Source: Metallumcola ferriviriculae (GTDB lineage: Bacteria; Bacillota; JADQBR01). From it: a DNA stretch of 64,000 bases. Below the pieces are notes generated by a model. That model searched no databases. It saw nothing but the letters and a program-made list of their open reading frames with translations, and was not told the DNA's origin. The stretch spans positions 2,518,501-2,582,500 of the forward strand of contig NZ_CP121694.1 in the NCBI RefSeq assembly GCF_035573695.1, in the 5' to 3' direction. The position numbers and the translations under genes are program-made. The first letter of the stretch is position 1, and each line of letters starts with the position of its first letter. Positions 1-8,671 of this stretch are shown here, in pieces.

Positions 1-494
1 GGGCTCCTGTTTCTATTAAAAAAGTCATGGCACCTTTTCGCCATTTCTTGAAAGGCAACCCGCACACCCGCTCCCGCAGTCCCTTCATATGTAACGATCA
101 CCCGTTCCCCATTGTCATTCACCATGGAATCAAGAGAAAATACGTTAATCTTTTGCTCAATTAACCTTTTAGTTAGTTCAGGCTTACTGTCATAGTGCAG
201 CATTGATATTAACCCTGCAGATTTTTTCATATGATCAATCTCAACATCACTTGGCGCCCTTAACACTAATACCATATCCTGCTGATATACCTCCACAGAG
301 TCTGTAAAAACAACCCTCTTGTTTTCCGAAAGGTAATCCTCTTTTGAGAAGCCAAGCTTTTCACCGTACCCATTTTCTAGATAAACGTCAACATCATACT
401 TAGACAAGAACGCCGCCAAGCTAGGCAAAAATGCCCTTCTTTCCCCTGCCTCCCTATTCATAACCGGCAGCCCGATGCTCTTAACCACTGTCAC
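1..494 (-). CDS. Alanine dehydrogenase / NAD(P) transhydrogenase alpha-like protein, N-terminal part (C-terminus outside window)
   Basis: An open frame of 164 codons runs from a GTG at 494 to the window edge. The translation reads as the N-terminal substrate domain of the alanine dehydrogenase/PNT family: a REAGERRAF segment near residue 15, LENGYGEKLGF near residue 44, and the strand LISMLHYDS near residue 92. The Rossmann NAD-binding domain would lie beyond the window, so whether it is a true alanine dehydrogenase, a lysine-pathway relative or another member is open. The start is chosen because GGGGGAG lies about four bases ahead of the GTG. An overlapping ATG at 496 is followed at once by TGA and cannot be the start. 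Confidence 0.7.
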   Translation of the reverse strand, partial: MTVVKSIGLPVMNREAGERRAFLPSLAAFLSKYDVDVYLENGYGEKLGFSKEDYLSENKRVVFTDSVEVYQQDMVLVLRAPSDVEIDHMKKSAGLISMLHYDSKPELTKRLIEQKINVFSLDSMVNDNGERVIVTYEGTAGAGVRVAFQEMAKRCHDFFNRNRS

Positions 495-733
495 ATTACT
501 CCCCCCGTATACATAATAGAATGTACCATTGCATGCAATAGTGTATTTAAGACTATATTCAACCAAACCACAACTATTCCTGCTTAATTTCATAATTGTT
601 TGAAAAATAGCAAAATAAAAATAACAGCCGTATTTTGGCATCACGACTGCTCCTTAATTGTCTCACTGTGCCAGGCACTACCTTAGTTCTTTAAAATACT
701 GAAATACGAAAGCGTCCCCCACAACCCTTATGC
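495..733. other. Intergenic region upstream of the alanine dehydrogenase-like gene
   Basis: No gene is seen. It holds a perfect 12-base palindrome ATTGCATGCAAT at 528-539, about 35 bases upstream of the GTG at 494, which could be an operator or chance. It also holds an isolated repeat core GTGCCAGGCAC at 668-678, related to the dispersed palindromes described elsewhere. No convincing -35/-10 pair could be assigned. Confidence 0.4.
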
Positions 734-762
734 AATAACTTGACAAAAAGGTGCCTGGCACC
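734..762. repeat. Dispersed palindromic repeat, half copy (TTGACA-type arm plus core)
   Basis: AATAACTTGACAAAA (734 onward) is followed by the core GGTGCCTGGCACC ending at 762. The second arm is missing. It lies 3' of the AbrB-type gene, behind that gene's hairpin terminator. The same arm and core recur in the window at about 13123, 28472, 35775 and 57996. Confidence 0.8.
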
Positions 763-764
763 AC

Positions 765-799
765 AAAAAACAACACCCCCGGTAGTACCGAAGGTGTTG
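765..799 (-). terminator. Rho-independent terminator of the AbrB-type gene
   Basis: Read on the minus strand, CAACACC pairs with GGTGTTG (771-777 with 793-799) and an inner stem CGGTA/TACCG (780-790) extends it. A run of six T follows at 765-770. It lies 46 bases behind the stop codon at 846, so it would end transcription of the carboxylate-catabolism operon. Confidence 0.85.
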
Positions 800-845
800 G
801 CTAATAACCTAATATTTACCCCATATCGCAATAAGGTAATACCAG

Positions 846-1880
846 TTAATTGAGATACCACTGATAGATCTGGTTGATAATTAAATAGATCGTTAGCAGC
901 CGTATCAAATGGAAGTAAGTAACTTTTATCAAATCAGCTTTTATATCAGCGGCGACCAGTATCATCTGAGAAATTCCTGCCGGGGCAGAACATACCATGC
1001 AGGTAGCCAAATCCCAATTGGTCAACCTCTTTATCGAAAAGGCTAGGAGTACACCGCTTATTACCATTAATAAGGAAAAAATCAAACTAGGAACCATCAG
1101 CTGCCCAAAGGCGGTAAGCGTATCATGTCGAAACCGCATACCTATAATCAGTCCTATTCCCATCTGGGCAATACGTACTCCAAAGACTGGTACATTTACC
1201 CTGCTATTTAAGATAATGCTTGTTGCCCCAACTCCGATAGAGCCGCCGATAATGCCACCGGCAGGCAGGCCGAAGTAGGTAAAAGCACCGCCAACGATCA
1301 AACCACTGCCAATGATTATATACGTTTTGGCTTTATCTTTGGTTTGTTCCGGCTGCTGTTCATCTTGTGCAGCGGCCGCCTCATCTTTGGCCACGCTCCG
1401 AAATCTTACGGCAATCATGGGAATTATGGTAATTACCATAATCAATCGTAAGAATTGCAGCAAGCTGACAATGGCCACGTCCGCTCCGTAATTCATGGAA
1501 ACTATGCTCATCTCGGCAATTCCGCCGGGCGTTGCACCAAATAATATTGTGGCTATATCGAGGTTAGTCAACCGTATCAGCACCGCTGAGGAAATTATCG
1601 CCGACAGAATGGTCCAGAATACTACCATTAAAGTTGGGACAGCCATGCCGCTTTTCAAGAACTCCACTTTCTCCCGGTCGATTTTAACCCCGACAAAAAT
1701 ACCCAGTATTATTTGCAAAATACTTGTTACCAGCGGCGGAAACGGTGTCAGACCTATTCCTGCTATATTAGCTATCCCTACAAAAAGCATTGGTCCTAAT
1801 AAGGCTGCTGCCGGCAGCTTAATGATTTGCATAGCCTTCCAGCCGGCAATTGCTAGTATTAATGAGATGATGTAACCCAT
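846..1880 (-). CDS. AbrB-family integral membrane protein (putative carboxylate-linked transporter)
   Basis: A 344-residue, almost wholly hydrophobic protein of about ten membrane spans. It has an internal two-fold repeat: GATPGGIAEM near residue 115 and SAPAGISQM near residue 298, and LPAAALLGP in the first half mirrored by LPAGGIIGG in the second. This is the arrangement of the AbrB/'putative ammonia monooxygenase' family, whose substrates are largely unproven. A charged linker rich in Glu, Gln and Lys near residues 165-185 separates the halves. The gene lies 128 bases behind the beta-keto acid cleavage enzyme on the same strand and ends at a strong terminator, so it is probably the last gene of the TTT/dehydratase operon and may move a product or related acid. 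Not related to the DNA-binding AbrB of Bacillus. Confidence 0.85.
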   Translation of the reverse strand: MGYIISLILAIAGWKAMQIIKLPAAALLGPMLFVGIANIAGIGLTPFPPLVTSILQIILGIFVGVKIDREKVEFLKSGMAVPTLMVVFWTILSAIISSAVLIRLTNLDIATILFGATPGGIAEMSIVSMNYGADVAIVSLLQFLRLIMVITIIPMIAVRFRSVAKDEAAAAQDEQQPEQTKDKAKTYIIIGSGLIVGGAFTYFGLPAGGIIGGSIGVGATSIILNSRVNVPVFGVRIAQMGIGLIIGMRFRHDTLTAFGQLMVPSLIFSLLMVISGVLLAFSIKRLTNWDLATCMVCSAPAGISQMILVAADIKADLIKVTYFHLIRLLTIYLIINQIYQWYLN

Positions 1881-2008
1881 GATTGTTCCTTTCTAAATGC
1901 AATTTATTTAACTTAAGTTCTGAGTATCGGGCTTCAATTATTTCCCCTAGAAATACGCAGATTCAACAGACCGAATTTTCCATCCCACTGAGGACGATAC
2001 CTCCAGGC

Positions 2009-2839
2009 CTAAGTCCCTGCGTCTGACTTTTTAAGATTTAACATATCCCGTGCTTCTGCAGGGCTGGCGATTCCTCTCCCCAAAACCCGCGAAATATTTA
2101 CAATTCTCTCCACCAGTTCCAAGTTAGCAGCCAACCTGCCCTTACTGTAATAAATATTATCTTCAATACCAACCCTCACATTGCCACCCATAGCCAAAGC
2201 AATAGTTGACAATGGCACATGCTGCGATCCTATGATAGAGACAGTCCATTGAGAATCTCTAGGAATGCTATCTATCAAGTGTAATAAGTTTTTCGGCGTA
2301 GCTGGTAGTGCTCCTTTAATACCCAAGACAAAATTAAATTGCAGCGGCTTTTTGATTAAACCTCGTTCAGCTAATAAAAATGCATTATTAATCATAGCAG
2401 TGTCAAAAACCTCAATTTCGGGTTTTATCCCTTTCCGCATCATAGAACCCGCTAAAAACTCGATTAGTTCCGGCGAGTTAGCATATGTCATATTTGGAAA
2501 ATTAGTGGAGCCGGTAGTTAAACTGGCCATTTCAGGATTTAAAGTTAAATTCTCGCTGCGCTCATTTAATGATTTCCCATGGCGCCCACCGGTAGATAAT
2601 TGCCGAATAATCGGGCACTGCGCATCATCTAAACATTTCAGGATAGCTGCAAACGAGTCTTTTCGATGGGTTGGCCTTTGTTTCTCATCCCGCGCATGAA
2701 TATGAGCAACAGATGCGCCGGCATTATAACACTCAACAATATCCTTAGCAATTTCCTCTGGCGTAACTGGTACATGAGGGGTCATATCTCTAGTTGGTAC
2801 ATTACCCGTAGGTGCTATAGTAATTATTACCTTATCCAA
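2009..2839 (-). CDS. Beta-keto acid cleavage enzyme (BKACE, 3-keto-5-aminohexanoate cleavage-type)
   Basis: A 276-residue TIM-barrel protein of the DUF849/BKACE family. These Zn enzymes condense a beta-keto acid with acetyl-CoA, giving acetoacetate and a new acyl-CoA. The zinc pair His46-X-His48 is visible in the HIHARD motif, matching the position in characterised Kce. VRVGIEDN near residue 230 supplies the conserved Glu. The start is a TTG with AAAAGGAG nine bases ahead. The neighbouring dehydrogenase could make the keto acid it cleaves. The substrate side chain cannot be inferred; the local lyase and dehydratase suggest a branched or polycarboxylic acid rather than an amino-keto acid. Confidence 0.88.
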   Translation of the reverse strand: MDKVIITIAPTGNVPTRDMTPHVPVTPEEIAKDIVECYNAGASVAHIHARDEKQRPTHRKDSFAAILKCLDDAQCPIIRQLSTGGRHGKSLNERSENLTLNPEMASLTTGSTNFPNMTYANSPELIEFLAGSMMRKGIKPEIEVFDTAMINNAFLLAERGLIKKPLQFNFVLGIKGALPATPKNLLHLIDSIPRDSQWTVSIIGSQHVPLSTIALAMGGNVRVGIEDNIYYSKGRLAANLELVERIVNISRVLGRGIASPAEARDMLNLKKSDAGT

Positions 2840-2931
2840 TATCCAAAACTCCTTTTAAATCGTTATTCAGCATAGTAGATTAAGAGTACGAAGCTTGAAG
2901 TGCGCATATGCCAAATAATTTATTATCTTAG

Positions 2932-3699
2932 TTAATCAGCGCAGCGTCCACCATCGACCATTAACAAATGACCGGTAACGAAGTTTGAAGCATTTGAAGC
3001 CAAGTAAACAGCCGCACCTACTATATCCTCAGGTTCACCTAATCTTCCCATCGGGATAGTATTACTAATTTGCTGATAGTTGTCCCCTTCAGCAAGGTGA
3101 TCAGCCGTTAACGATGTACGCACATAGGCAGGAGCAATAGCATTAACATTGATACCACGTTTTGCCCATTCAACAGCCATCACTTTTGTCAGTAATGCTA
3201 CTCCTCCTTTGCTGGCGGCATAGGGCGCATGATGTGGGTGTCCCAAGACAGAAGACACCGAAGCCAAATTGATAATTTTTCCTTTTCCTTGGGCAAGCAT
3301 TATTTCCCCAACCGCTTGTGAGCATAAAAACGTACCCTTGAGATTTACGTCAACAATATTGTCCCACTCCTGCTCCGTGTAATCCTCTAGCTTTTTCCTG
3401 TTGTTAATCCCGGCACTGTTGACTAATACATCAATTTTACCGAACTCTTTATGCACCTTTTCTACCATTAGCCTGACATCGTCCTTATCGGTAATATCCA
3501 CTTTAAACGCAGCAGCCTTTCTACCCAAACCGTGGATTTGTGCCAATATATCATTGGTATTCTCAGGCTTTAAATCTGCCAAAGCTATATCCGCACCGTA
3601 TTCCGCCAGTCCAATGGCCATTGCCTGTCCCAGTCCTCCTGCAGCACCAGTAATTAATACCACTTTGTCGCTTAGGTTAAATAAATTCTGATAGCTCAT
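2932..3699 (-). CDS. Short-chain dehydrogenase/reductase (FabG/gluconate 5-dehydrogenase-like)
   Basis: A 255-residue classical SDR. It shows the N-terminal cofactor motif TGAAGGLG (about residues 18-25), the NSAG structural motif, a catalytic Ser in LASVSS, the YAASK active site, and a C-terminal GHLLMVDGG. Asp following the second beta strand (ALADLKP) suggests NAD(H) rather than NADP(H). The gene has a good GGAGGTGAATT ribosome site. It lies between the small dehydratase subunit and the BKACE gene, so oxidation of a 3-hydroxy acid to the 3-keto acid that BKACE cleaves is a reasonable inference. A biosynthetic FabG role is less likely here. Confidence 0.88.
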   Translation of the reverse strand: MSYQNLFNLSDKVVLITGAAGGLGQAMAIGLAEYGADIALADLKPENTNDILAQIHGLGRKAAAFKVDITDKDDVRLMVEKVHKEFGKIDVLVNSAGINNRKKLEDYTEQEWDNIVDVNLKGTFLCSQAVGEIMLAQGKGKIINLASVSSVLGHPHHAPYAASKGGVALLTKVMAVEWAKRGINVNAIAPAYVRTSLTADHLAEGDNYQQISNTIPMGRLGEPEDIVGAAVYLASNASNFVTGHLLMVDGGRCAD

Positions 3700-3735
3700 A
3701 ATTCACCTCCATTTACAAAAGTTAAATAAATAAAC

Positions 3736-3770
3736 GCCCTAGTGCCGGGCACCGTAAGCGCTTACTTATT
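3736..3770. repeat. Degenerate copy of the dispersed palindrome
   Basis: AGTGCCGGGCACCG at 3741-3754 resembles the repeat core and CTTACTTATT at 3761-3770 resembles the outer arm, but the arms no longer match. It lies between the dehydrogenase and the small dehydratase subunit, 21 bases behind the stop codon of the latter. A GTAAGCGCTTAC palindrome at 3754-3765 may itself form a short hairpin. Confidence 0.35.
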
Positions 3771-3791
3771 TATGAGTATGCTATTCTAGAT

Positions 3792-4289
3792 TTATAAGGA
3801 GCAATCCTGTCTAAACATCTCCACCATGCCGCCATAGGCAATTATTTGCCTCAAAAATTCTGAATAAGCTTCTGCGTTTACCCTCTGGCCTGTAGTAATG
3901 TTAATAACTTCCCCCGTTTCAATTCTAACCTCAGCTGTTTCACCATCGTTAAAAATATCCGTTACTCCCGGGCTGATGATTATGGGAAAGCCCATGGCGA
4001 TGGAATTGCGGAAAAAGATAGCGGAACAGGACTCAGCCACTACGCTCCCGACACCAAGTTCCATCAGGTTTCTGCTGGCCGGTCGACTGGAACCGCAGCC
4101 GAAGTTCTTACCAGCAATTATAATATCCCCGGATTTAACTTCTCTTGCGAACTCCGGTTTGGTAGTTTTTAAACAATAGCCCTTTATCTCTTCCCGGGGA
4201 ACTTTTCCGTACATGGATATGGCAGGCATCAGCAAGTCAGTACTGATGTTATCCCCCAGTTTCCAGACCCTTCCTTTAAATTGCTTCAT
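3792..4289 (-). CDS. Aconitase-type hydro-lyase, small (swivel) subunit; LeuD/dimethylmaleate hydratase-like
   Basis: A 165-residue swivel-domain protein. GDNISTDLLMP near the N-terminus and FGCGSSRPASRN around residue 65 are the phosphate and carboxylate binding motifs of the LeuD/HacB group. It pairs with the large subunit 36 bases upstream. LeuCD proteins isomerise 2- and 3-isopropylmalate, but this family also includes dimethylmaleate hydratase and homoaconitase. The presence of a PEP-mutase-type lyase and a TTT importer, and the absence of leuA or leuB, argue for a catabolic substrate rather than leucine synthesis. The specificity is inferred, not shown. Confidence 0.88.
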   Translation of the reverse strand: MKQFKGRVWKLGDNISTDLLMPAISMYGKVPREEIKGYCLKTTKPEFAREVKSGDIIIAGKNFGCGSSRPASRNLMELGVGSVVAESCSAIFFRNSIAMGFPIIISPGVTDIFNDGETAEVRIETGEVINITTGQRVNAEAYSEFLRQIIAYGGMVEMFRQDCSL

Positions 4290-4325
4290 ACTATACCCCC
4301 GTTAATGATATTTACATACCTTTAC

Positions 4326-5603
4326 TTATAAGTATTCTCTGGGATCAGTAATAACACCATTAAGAGCACTGGCTGCCACCGTAGCCGGAGATCCCAAATA
4401 AACTTCAGCCTGATCACTACCCATTCTTCCCTTAAAGTTCCGGTTTTGTGTCCCGATACAAACTTCTCCAGGGCCAATCACGCCTAAGTGTAAACCGGCA
4501 CAAGCTCCACAGGTTGCATTGGTAACTACCGCATCAGCATCCATAAAAACTTTAATAATGCCGCCCTCTAATGCCTGTTTATAAACTTCTTGGGAAGCTG
4601 GTGTCACGACTAAGCGAACATCGGGATGGATCTTTTTACCCCGAATGATATCCGCTGCTATTTTTAAATCATCATAGCGCCCGTTAGTACATGTACCCAA
4701 AAACGCTTGGTCAATTTTTGTGTCCGCCACCTTGCTAACATCTTTGGTGTTCGCCAAGTCATGGGGGCAAGCTACCTGAGGCTCAAGGTCAGATACATTT
4801 AGTTCGATGACCTTGTCATATTCTGCATCATGGTCACTGACAACTGACTCATAGCCTCCTATTCCCAACCCGCTTAGAAATTTTTCAAGTTTTTTATCAC
4901 ATTCGAACAAAGCAAATTTAGCACCCATTTCCACTCCCATGTTGGCCATGGTCATTCTGCTGCTGACATCTAAGGCTGAAATCGTATCCCCTGCAAATTC
5001 CACGGATTTATACAAAGCAATTTCCGTACCATAAAGTGCCATAATTTTTAAGATAATATCCTTACTACAAACACCTTTACCCAGTTCCCCATTAACTACT
5101 ATCTTAATAGTCTCCGGCACCCGAAACCATGTTGCTCCTGTTTTTAGGACATAAGGTAATTCGTAGTTAATTCCGCGTGCCGCCGTGTTAAATGCTCCAT
5201 AAGTACACGTATGGGAATCAGAGCCCACCACCAATTCCCCCGGTCGGGCAAAACCCTTTTCCGAAAATACCTGGTGACAAATACCACCTCTCCCAATGTC
5301 AAAGAAGTTTTTAATTCCCAGTTTCTTAACTCCCGCACGCGCCGCGTGATAGAGCTGGGCCAAGTGTACATTATCCGGCGGAATTACATGCTCGCTGATT
5401 ACTACAATCCTATCCGGGTCAGAAACACTTTCTAACTTGATATCTTTGGGCCACCGGGAGTTGATATCTGTCGCTGTTAGTTCACCAATTCTTTCGCCTA
5501 GCACCATAATCCTGTCCGGTTTAGCTACGACGTAGTCACCGGGCAGCACTTTACGTTTCCCGCTGGCCCTAGCCAGTATCTTTTCTGCTATAGTCATTCC
5601 CAC
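4326..5603 (-). CDS. Aconitase-type hydro-lyase, large subunit; LeuC/dimethylmaleate hydratase-like
   Basis: A 425-residue [4Fe-4S] dehydratase subunit. Cluster ligands are visible in LGTCTNGR and in TCGACAGLHLG, and VVGSDSHTCTYGAF is the substrate loop of the LeuC/homoaconitase group. Its length fits the short two-subunit (archaeal LeuC/HacA-like) form rather than the 470-residue enterobacterial LeuC. GGGGAGG precedes a GTG at 5603; an ATG two codons later is an alternative. It follows the lyase gene by 56 bases. With the small subunit it would hydrate or isomerise a dicarboxylate; 2,3-dimethylmaleate is one candidate because the next gene could cleave the resulting malate. Confidence 0.88.
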   Translation of the reverse strand: MGMTIAEKILARASGKRKVLPGDYVVAKPDRIMVLGERIGELTATDINSRWPKDIKLESVSDPDRIVVISEHVIPPDNVHLAQLYHAARAGVKKLGIKNFFDIGRGGICHQVFSEKGFARPGELVVGSDSHTCTYGAFNTAARGINYELPYVLKTGATWFRVPETIKIVVNGELGKGVCSKDIILKIMALYGTEIALYKSVEFAGDTISALDVSSRMTMANMGVEMGAKFALFECDKKLEKFLSGLGIGGYESVVSDHDAEYDKVIELNVSDLEPQVACPHDLANTKDVSKVADTKIDQAFLGTCTNGRYDDLKIAADIIRGKKIHPDVRLVVTPASQEVYKQALEGGIIKVFMDADAVVTNATCGACAGLHLGVIGPGEVCIGTQNRNFKGRMGSDQAEVYLGSPATVAASALNGVITDPREYL

Positions 5604-5659
5604 TGTCTTTATCCTCCCCCAGTTGTATTGTCACTTAAAAAGACGACCGCACGTTGAGG

Positions 5660-6589
5660 CTAAGGCTTAAATCCCACGGAATTTTCGTATTTTTGGGCCT
5701 CTTTTTCAGGTAGGTACTTCTCTTCCAATTTCCGTATTTCCGGGAAGCCTGTAAACTTATGAAAATCTCCCAATGGATGATTAGCAACAAAATCGTCTTG
5801 CCATTCAGCTTCAAATAAAAGACCCTTATCTTTAAGCTGCGTAAAATAATCATACACCGCCCTGGCTGTAACCCGCATGGCTGCACCGGGAATTATTGCC
5901 ACCGACACTCCCATTTCCCCTAACTGTTCAAGGGAAAAGCGCGGGGACACACCAGTAGCATTGTAAAAAATTGGGGCGTTTATCTCCTGACAAAATCTTC
6001 TTACCTCTTCCTCCGAGGTAGGACCTTCTACGAACACTATATCGGCGCCGGCCTCCCGATAAGCATTTCCCCGACGAATAGCTTCTTCTATCCCACCGGC
6101 GGCAGCTCCTCTGGCATCAGTACGGGCAATCAACAGGAAATCTGGGTCCAATTCATTACGCATATCATGAGCAGCCCTGATTTTACCCACAGCTTCCTCA
6201 AAGGGCAGCAATACTTTACCCGCCACATGGCCGCACCTTTTAAACATTACCTGGTCTTCTATGTGTATTCCGGCAATACCTGCCTGAATAAATTCCTGGA
6301 CAGTTCGTCTTACATTAATGGCATTACCAAAACCTGTATCCGCATCTGCTATAGCAGGCAGAGACACGGCATTACTTATATATCTCGCATTCATCACCAT
6401 TTCCGGCAAAGTTGCCAGACCCACATCAGTCATACCCAATAAACAGGCCGATGTACCATATCCAGGCACGTAAACTGCGTCAAAACCTATCATCTCAAGT
6501 ATTTGGGCTGTCATGGCATTATAAGCACCAGGAATAAACAATGGTTTCTTTTGCTTTAAGAGTTCTCTCAGTTTCTTACTCTTGCTCAC
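5660..6589 (-). CDS. Isocitrate lyase/PEP mutase superfamily lyase (methylisocitrate or dimethylmalate lyase-like)
   Basis: A 309-residue TIM-barrel C-C lyase. IADADTGFGNA near residue 83 carries the Mg-binding Asp residues, IHIEDQ follows, and the flexible active-site loop has KRCGH with the catalytic Cys found in lyases and absent from PEP mutases. Members cleave 2-hydroxy acids to pyruvate, glyoxylate or oxaloacetate plus a second acid. With a LeuCD-like hydratase immediately downstream, (2R,3S)-2,3-dimethylmalate lyase (giving propionate and pyruvate) is an attractive analogue; methylisocitrate lyase is an alternative, though no methylcitrate genes are present. GTG start with GGAGG eight to ten bases ahead. 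Confidence 0.88.
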   Translation of the reverse strand: MSKSKKLRELLKQKKPLFIPGAYNAMTAQILEMIGFDAVYVPGYGTSACLLGMTDVGLATLPEMVMNARYISNAVSLPAIADADTGFGNAINVRRTVQEFIQAGIAGIHIEDQVMFKRCGHVAGKVLLPFEEAVGKIRAAHDMRNELDPDFLLIARTDARGAAAGGIEEAIRRGNAYREAGADIVFVEGPTSEEEVRRFCQEINAPIFYNATGVSPRFSLEQLGEMGVSVAIIPGAAMRVTARAVYDYFTQLKDKGLLFEAEWQDDFVANHPLGDFHKFTGFPEIRKLEEKYLPEKEAQKYENSVGFKP

Positions 6590-6616
6590 AGTTATTACCT
6601 CCAGAATTTTATGTGT

Positions 6617-8122
6617 TTAGGCCGGTTTACTATTCGATATATTCTTACCGATAAACCTTTTCACCACAGGCCAAAGAAAAACTGAACTTGTAATAACAAG
6701 CAGAGTCAAAAAAATTGGCCTATGAAATAATCCGGAAATATCGTTGGAATAAAGCATGTACGTTTTGACCATTTCCTTATCCATCAATTCACCTAAAATG
6801 AAGCCAAGGATAAATCCCATTATGGGATAGTCAAGTTTCTTAAGAATATAACCAAATACGGCAAAGAGAATTAGAATTACCACATCTATACTGAGTTTTC
6901 GCAAGGACAGCGCCCCCAATACTGAAAAGACCAGCACCATGGGCACTATTACGCCGATTGGTAGATAAACTAATTTGCTGAAATAATATATAAACACGAC
7001 ACCGACAAGCACCAGCATTATTGCTATAATAAATTGAGTGAGCACTACCGCATATGCAAAATCCAGATGCTCGCGAATCAAATATGGACCGGGAGACATC
7101 CCCTGAATCATAAATGCCGCCATGAGCAGAGCCGTGGTAGCACTACCTGGTACCCCGAAACAAAGCATGGTAGCCACTGCTCCACCTTCAGAGCCATTGT
7201 TGGCTGCTTCAGCTGCAATCACGCCCTCCGGGTCACCCTTCCCAAAATTATCAGGCTGCTTGGATCGCCGCATGGCTGCCCCATAGCTAAGCATACTGGC
7301 CACAGTTGATCCTGCGGCAGGCAATAAACCAATGCCTATACCTATTAGCGAAGATTTCACCAGTGTGCCTTTATACTTAAAAGTGCTAAAGAGACCCTTT
7401 ATAATATCCTTCATACTGTGGCTAGGTTCAGCATCTTTGGCAATAATTGTTTCCTTTTCCACCAAGACAAACAATTCTGATACCGCCAGCATTCCCAACA
7501 GTGCCGGTATCAGCGGTATTCCTTCATAAAGAGCCATCTGTCCAAATATACCCCGAACATGACCCATAGGTGATGCCCCGATGGTACCGACAAGTATGCC
7601 AAACATCCCGGTCATTAGAGAGGGTAAGATTTGGCCCTTCACCAAGCCGACTGAGGAAATTGCAATCAAAACAACCATCAGCATTTCAGGAGGACCAAAT
7701 TTCATAACCAGTTTGCCAATGGGCAGTAAAAAGACCAATACAAAGAGATAAGACACGAATAGTCCAAACGCAGAACTCATTAAGCCTAAGCCTAATGCCT
7801 CATTATGTCGCCCGGACTGCGTCATGGGAAAACCGTCAAAGCCGGTTGCGATAGCGGCCGGCGTACCAGGAATGTTTAGTAACACGGCGGTGATTCCGCC
7901 CCCATAAACAGAGCCGGTATAAATCGCAGTCAAAAAGACAATGGCCTGAAGTGATGGCATATAGTAGCTGGGTACTAACATTAGGGTAATAGCCGTAACC
8001 CCTGATACCCCCGGCAATGCTCCTAATGCGATGCCGATTATCAATCCGACGAAAATATAAAGAATTAGATCCCAGGCCATGAGCATTTGCGCCGCAGTCG
8101 AAAGTTGTGCAACAAATTCCAT
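6617..8122 (-). CDS. tctA: Tripartite tricarboxylate transporter large permease
   Basis: A 501-residue protein of about twelve membrane spans with the TctA signature regions: the GALPGVSGVTAITL segment near residue 35, TGSVYGGGITAVLLNIPG near residue 69, and the duplicated counterpart LLPAAGSTVASML near residue 265. It drives cation-coupled uptake of a carboxylate handed over by the TctC-type binding protein. The order tctC-tctB-tctA and close spacing (22 bases behind tctB) mark a complete transporter. Citrate is the textbook substrate, but TTT systems carry many aromatic and aliphatic acids, and the adjoining enzymes are the better guide to substrate. Confidence 0.92.
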   Translation of the reverse strand: MEFVAQLSTAAQMLMAWDLILYIFVGLIIGIALGALPGVSGVTAITLMLVPSYYMPSLQAIVFLTAIYTGSVYGGGITAVLLNIPGTPAAIATGFDGFPMTQSGRHNEALGLGLMSSAFGLFVSYLFVLVFLLPIGKLVMKFGPPEMLMVVLIAISSVGLVKGQILPSLMTGMFGILVGTIGASPMGHVRGIFGQMALYEGIPLIPALLGMLAVSELFVLVEKETIIAKDAEPSHSMKDIIKGLFSTFKYKGTLVKSSLIGIGIGLLPAAGSTVASMLSYGAAMRRSKQPDNFGKGDPEGVIAAEAANNGSEGGAVATMLCFGVPGSATTALLMAAFMIQGMSPGPYLIREHLDFAYAVVLTQFIIAIMLVLVGVVFIYYFSKLVYLPIGVIVPMVLVFSVLGALSLRKLSIDVVILILFAVFGYILKKLDYPIMGFILGFILGELMDKEMVKTYMLYSNDISGLFHRPIFLTLLVITSSVFLWPVVKRFIGKNISNSKPA

Positions 8123-8144
8123 GCTATCCCACCTTTAAAATAGT

Positions 8145-8615
8145 TTAGAAGAACATCCCCTTAGGCAAGGAAATTTTAAGCAGTTGGGCAAACAATACAT
8201 AAACCATCACAACTACGCCTAAGCCTGAAAATACCATGGTCGGAATCTTTCTGGTTCCCAAAATAAAACTAAAGTAGCAAAACATTATATAGGAACTTAT
8301 AAAGAAACCCAATACCGGAATGATGTATGTGTATATGGCTAGCCCCAGCAGCATCAAGAAGCGCCGGTCTTTTAAATATACTTTCGCCTTTTCACTACCA
8401 CCAATTGAAACGACCGGTCCGGTCTCCCTGAGATTCCTAATTACTGCCACTGTTTTTATAAGTTCCGTTATTGCCATAGCACTGAATACCCAAAAAGCTA
8501 CCATAATAACCAGTTTCTCGGATAATTGAGGCAGTCTCATCACTTCTAGATAATAAATCAATGCGTAAATCCACGTTACGGCCAAAAAAATCAGCCTTCC
8601 AATTTGTACCGACAT
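8145..8615 (-). CDS. tctB: Tripartite tricarboxylate transporter small permease
   Basis: A 156-residue protein with four predicted membrane helices (near residues 6-25, 35-55, 87-110 and 120-150), the size and topology of TctB. Sequence conservation in this family is low, so the call rests mainly on topology and position between tctC and tctA. A GAGGGGG ribosome site precedes the ATG. Function: small membrane subunit needed for TctA-dependent uptake. Confidence 0.88.
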   Translation of the reverse strand: MSVQIGRLIFLAVTWIYALIYYLEVMRLPQLSEKLVIMVAFWVFSAMAITELIKTVAVIRNLRETGPVVSIGGSEKAKVYLKDRRFLMLLGLAIYTYIIPVLGFFISSYIMFCYFSFILGTRKIPTMVFSGLGVVVMVYVLFAQLLKISLPKGMFF

Positions 8616-8645
8616 CCAGCGACCCCCTCTCGAACATTGGGTAAA

Positions 8646-8664
8646 GGGCCCCTAGTCGGGGCCC
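8646..8664 (-). promoter_or_regulatory. GC-rich hairpin between tctC and tctB
   Basis: GGGCCCC (8646-8652) and GGGGCCC (8658-8664) form a perfect seven-pair stem with a five-base loop, seven bases behind the tctC stop. On the minus strand only TTTA follows, so it is at most a leaky terminator. Hairpins here commonly raise the amount of binding protein over permease by protecting the upstream transcript; that role is inferred. Confidence 0.7.
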
Positions 8665-8671
8665 GCCAGCC

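Noticed and set aside
997-1875. Plus-strand open frames opposite the AbrB-type gene
   Set aside because: They mirror a clear membrane protein gene, lack ribosome sites and have no family features.
3792-5603. Leucine biosynthesis leuCD
   Set aside because: No leuA or leuB neighbours; the genes lie inside a transporter-lyase operon, so only a family-level name was given.
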